The position numbers and the translations under genes were made by a program. Below the pieces are notes generated by a model. The model worked only from the letters and a program-made list of their open reading frames with translations. It was not told the DNA's origin and made no database searches. This document shows, one piece after another, positions 63,903 to 64,000 of a stretch of 64,000 nucleotides of DNA (positions are counted from its first letter, which is position 1; the number at the start of each line of letters is the position of its first letter). The stretch is from Deltaproteobacteria bacterium (lineage in GTDB: Bacteria > Desulfobacterota > Desulfovibrionia > Desulfovibrionales > Desulfovibrionaceae). The DNA is taken from the NCBI GenBank assembly GCA_031285295.1, contig JAITWK010000038.1, positions 86,235 to 150,234 of the forward strand, read 5' to 3'.

Positions 63903-64000
63903 ATGAGTGAATACCTTTCTGTGCCGACTGTGATCAAGGCGCATTTCCGGCTGGTGCGGGATGCGGAGGCCGTCCGCTACTGGGCGGGCGGCAGGAGTAT
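63903..64000 (+). CDS. start of an unidentified gene, cut by the window end
   Basis: ATG with GGAGAAGC upstream; 32 codons are visible (MSEYLSVPTVIKAHFRLVRD, and so on) with no stop. Too short to assign. Confidence 0.5.
   Translation, partial: MSEYLSVPTVIKAHFRLVRDAEAVRYWAGGRS

Overview
The window looks like the chromosome of a sulfate-reducing Desulfovibrionaceae-type bacterium. The main support is a complete qrcABCD locus (hexaheme cytochrome c, molybdopterin-oxidoreductase-like subunit, ferredoxin subunit, NrfD-like subunit), the menaquinone reductase complex known from Desulfovibrio. Anaerobic cobalamin genes (cbiD, cbiET, cbiF), two sigma-54 type promoters at flagellar genes, a bacteriohemerythrin, a CheV and a selenocysteine-containing reductase agree with this. 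No 16S rRNA is present, so the genus is an inference.

Left core region (0-12.7 kb): hisG-hisI, a ferritin-like protein, a PilJ/PAS/GGDEF diguanylate cyclase, an AbiEii-like nucleotidyltransferase with a small overlapping partner, a ferredoxin-type aldo/keto reductase, an exported isochorismatase-fold protein, three small lipoproteins, a PIN/ribbon-helix-helix pair, a TrkA-TrkH potassium system and an NhaD-like antiporter.

Accessory region (12.9-22.9 kb, ending at an initiator tRNA-Met): a mosaic of foreign, defence-type and broken genes. It holds an OST-HTH/RNase H fusion, two pieces of one AlbA_2-type family, an XRE regulator with a palindromic operator, a GNAT enzyme, an Mrr stub, an AT-rich HNH-like gene, a broken ParE/RelE pair, HicAB, fused remnants of a retinol-saturase-like oxidoreductase and a ketosynthase, an IS200 stub, lipoproteins, and an Abi_2 (AbiD/F) HEPN gene. 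The Abi_2 gene is preceded by what appears to be a self-contained small RNA gene with its own promoter, stem and terminator.

Right core region (23-64 kb): gatBCA, glmS, a GMP synthase lacking most of its glutaminase domain, a HepT/MntA pair, flgE, fliM, motAB, a methyl-accepting protein, cheV, an EAL protein, dapA, a thioredoxin-reductase-like selenoprotein read through an in-frame UGA, a LapG-like protease, a retropepsin/SEC-C two-gene module, lplA, qrcABCD, rfbC, metF, cbiD-cbiET-cbiF and an M18 aminopeptidase. An 80-bp hairpin repeat follows hisG and metF in the same orientation, several terminators share a GGGAAGC stem, and a five-hairpin cluster lies near the right end.

The observations most worth following are the selenoprotein with its SECIS-like hairpin (41063-42943), the small RNA next to the Abi_2 gene (22670-22767), the shortened GMP synthase (29629-30882), the OST-HTH/RNase H fusion (12897-13688) and the retropepsin module (47057-47868).
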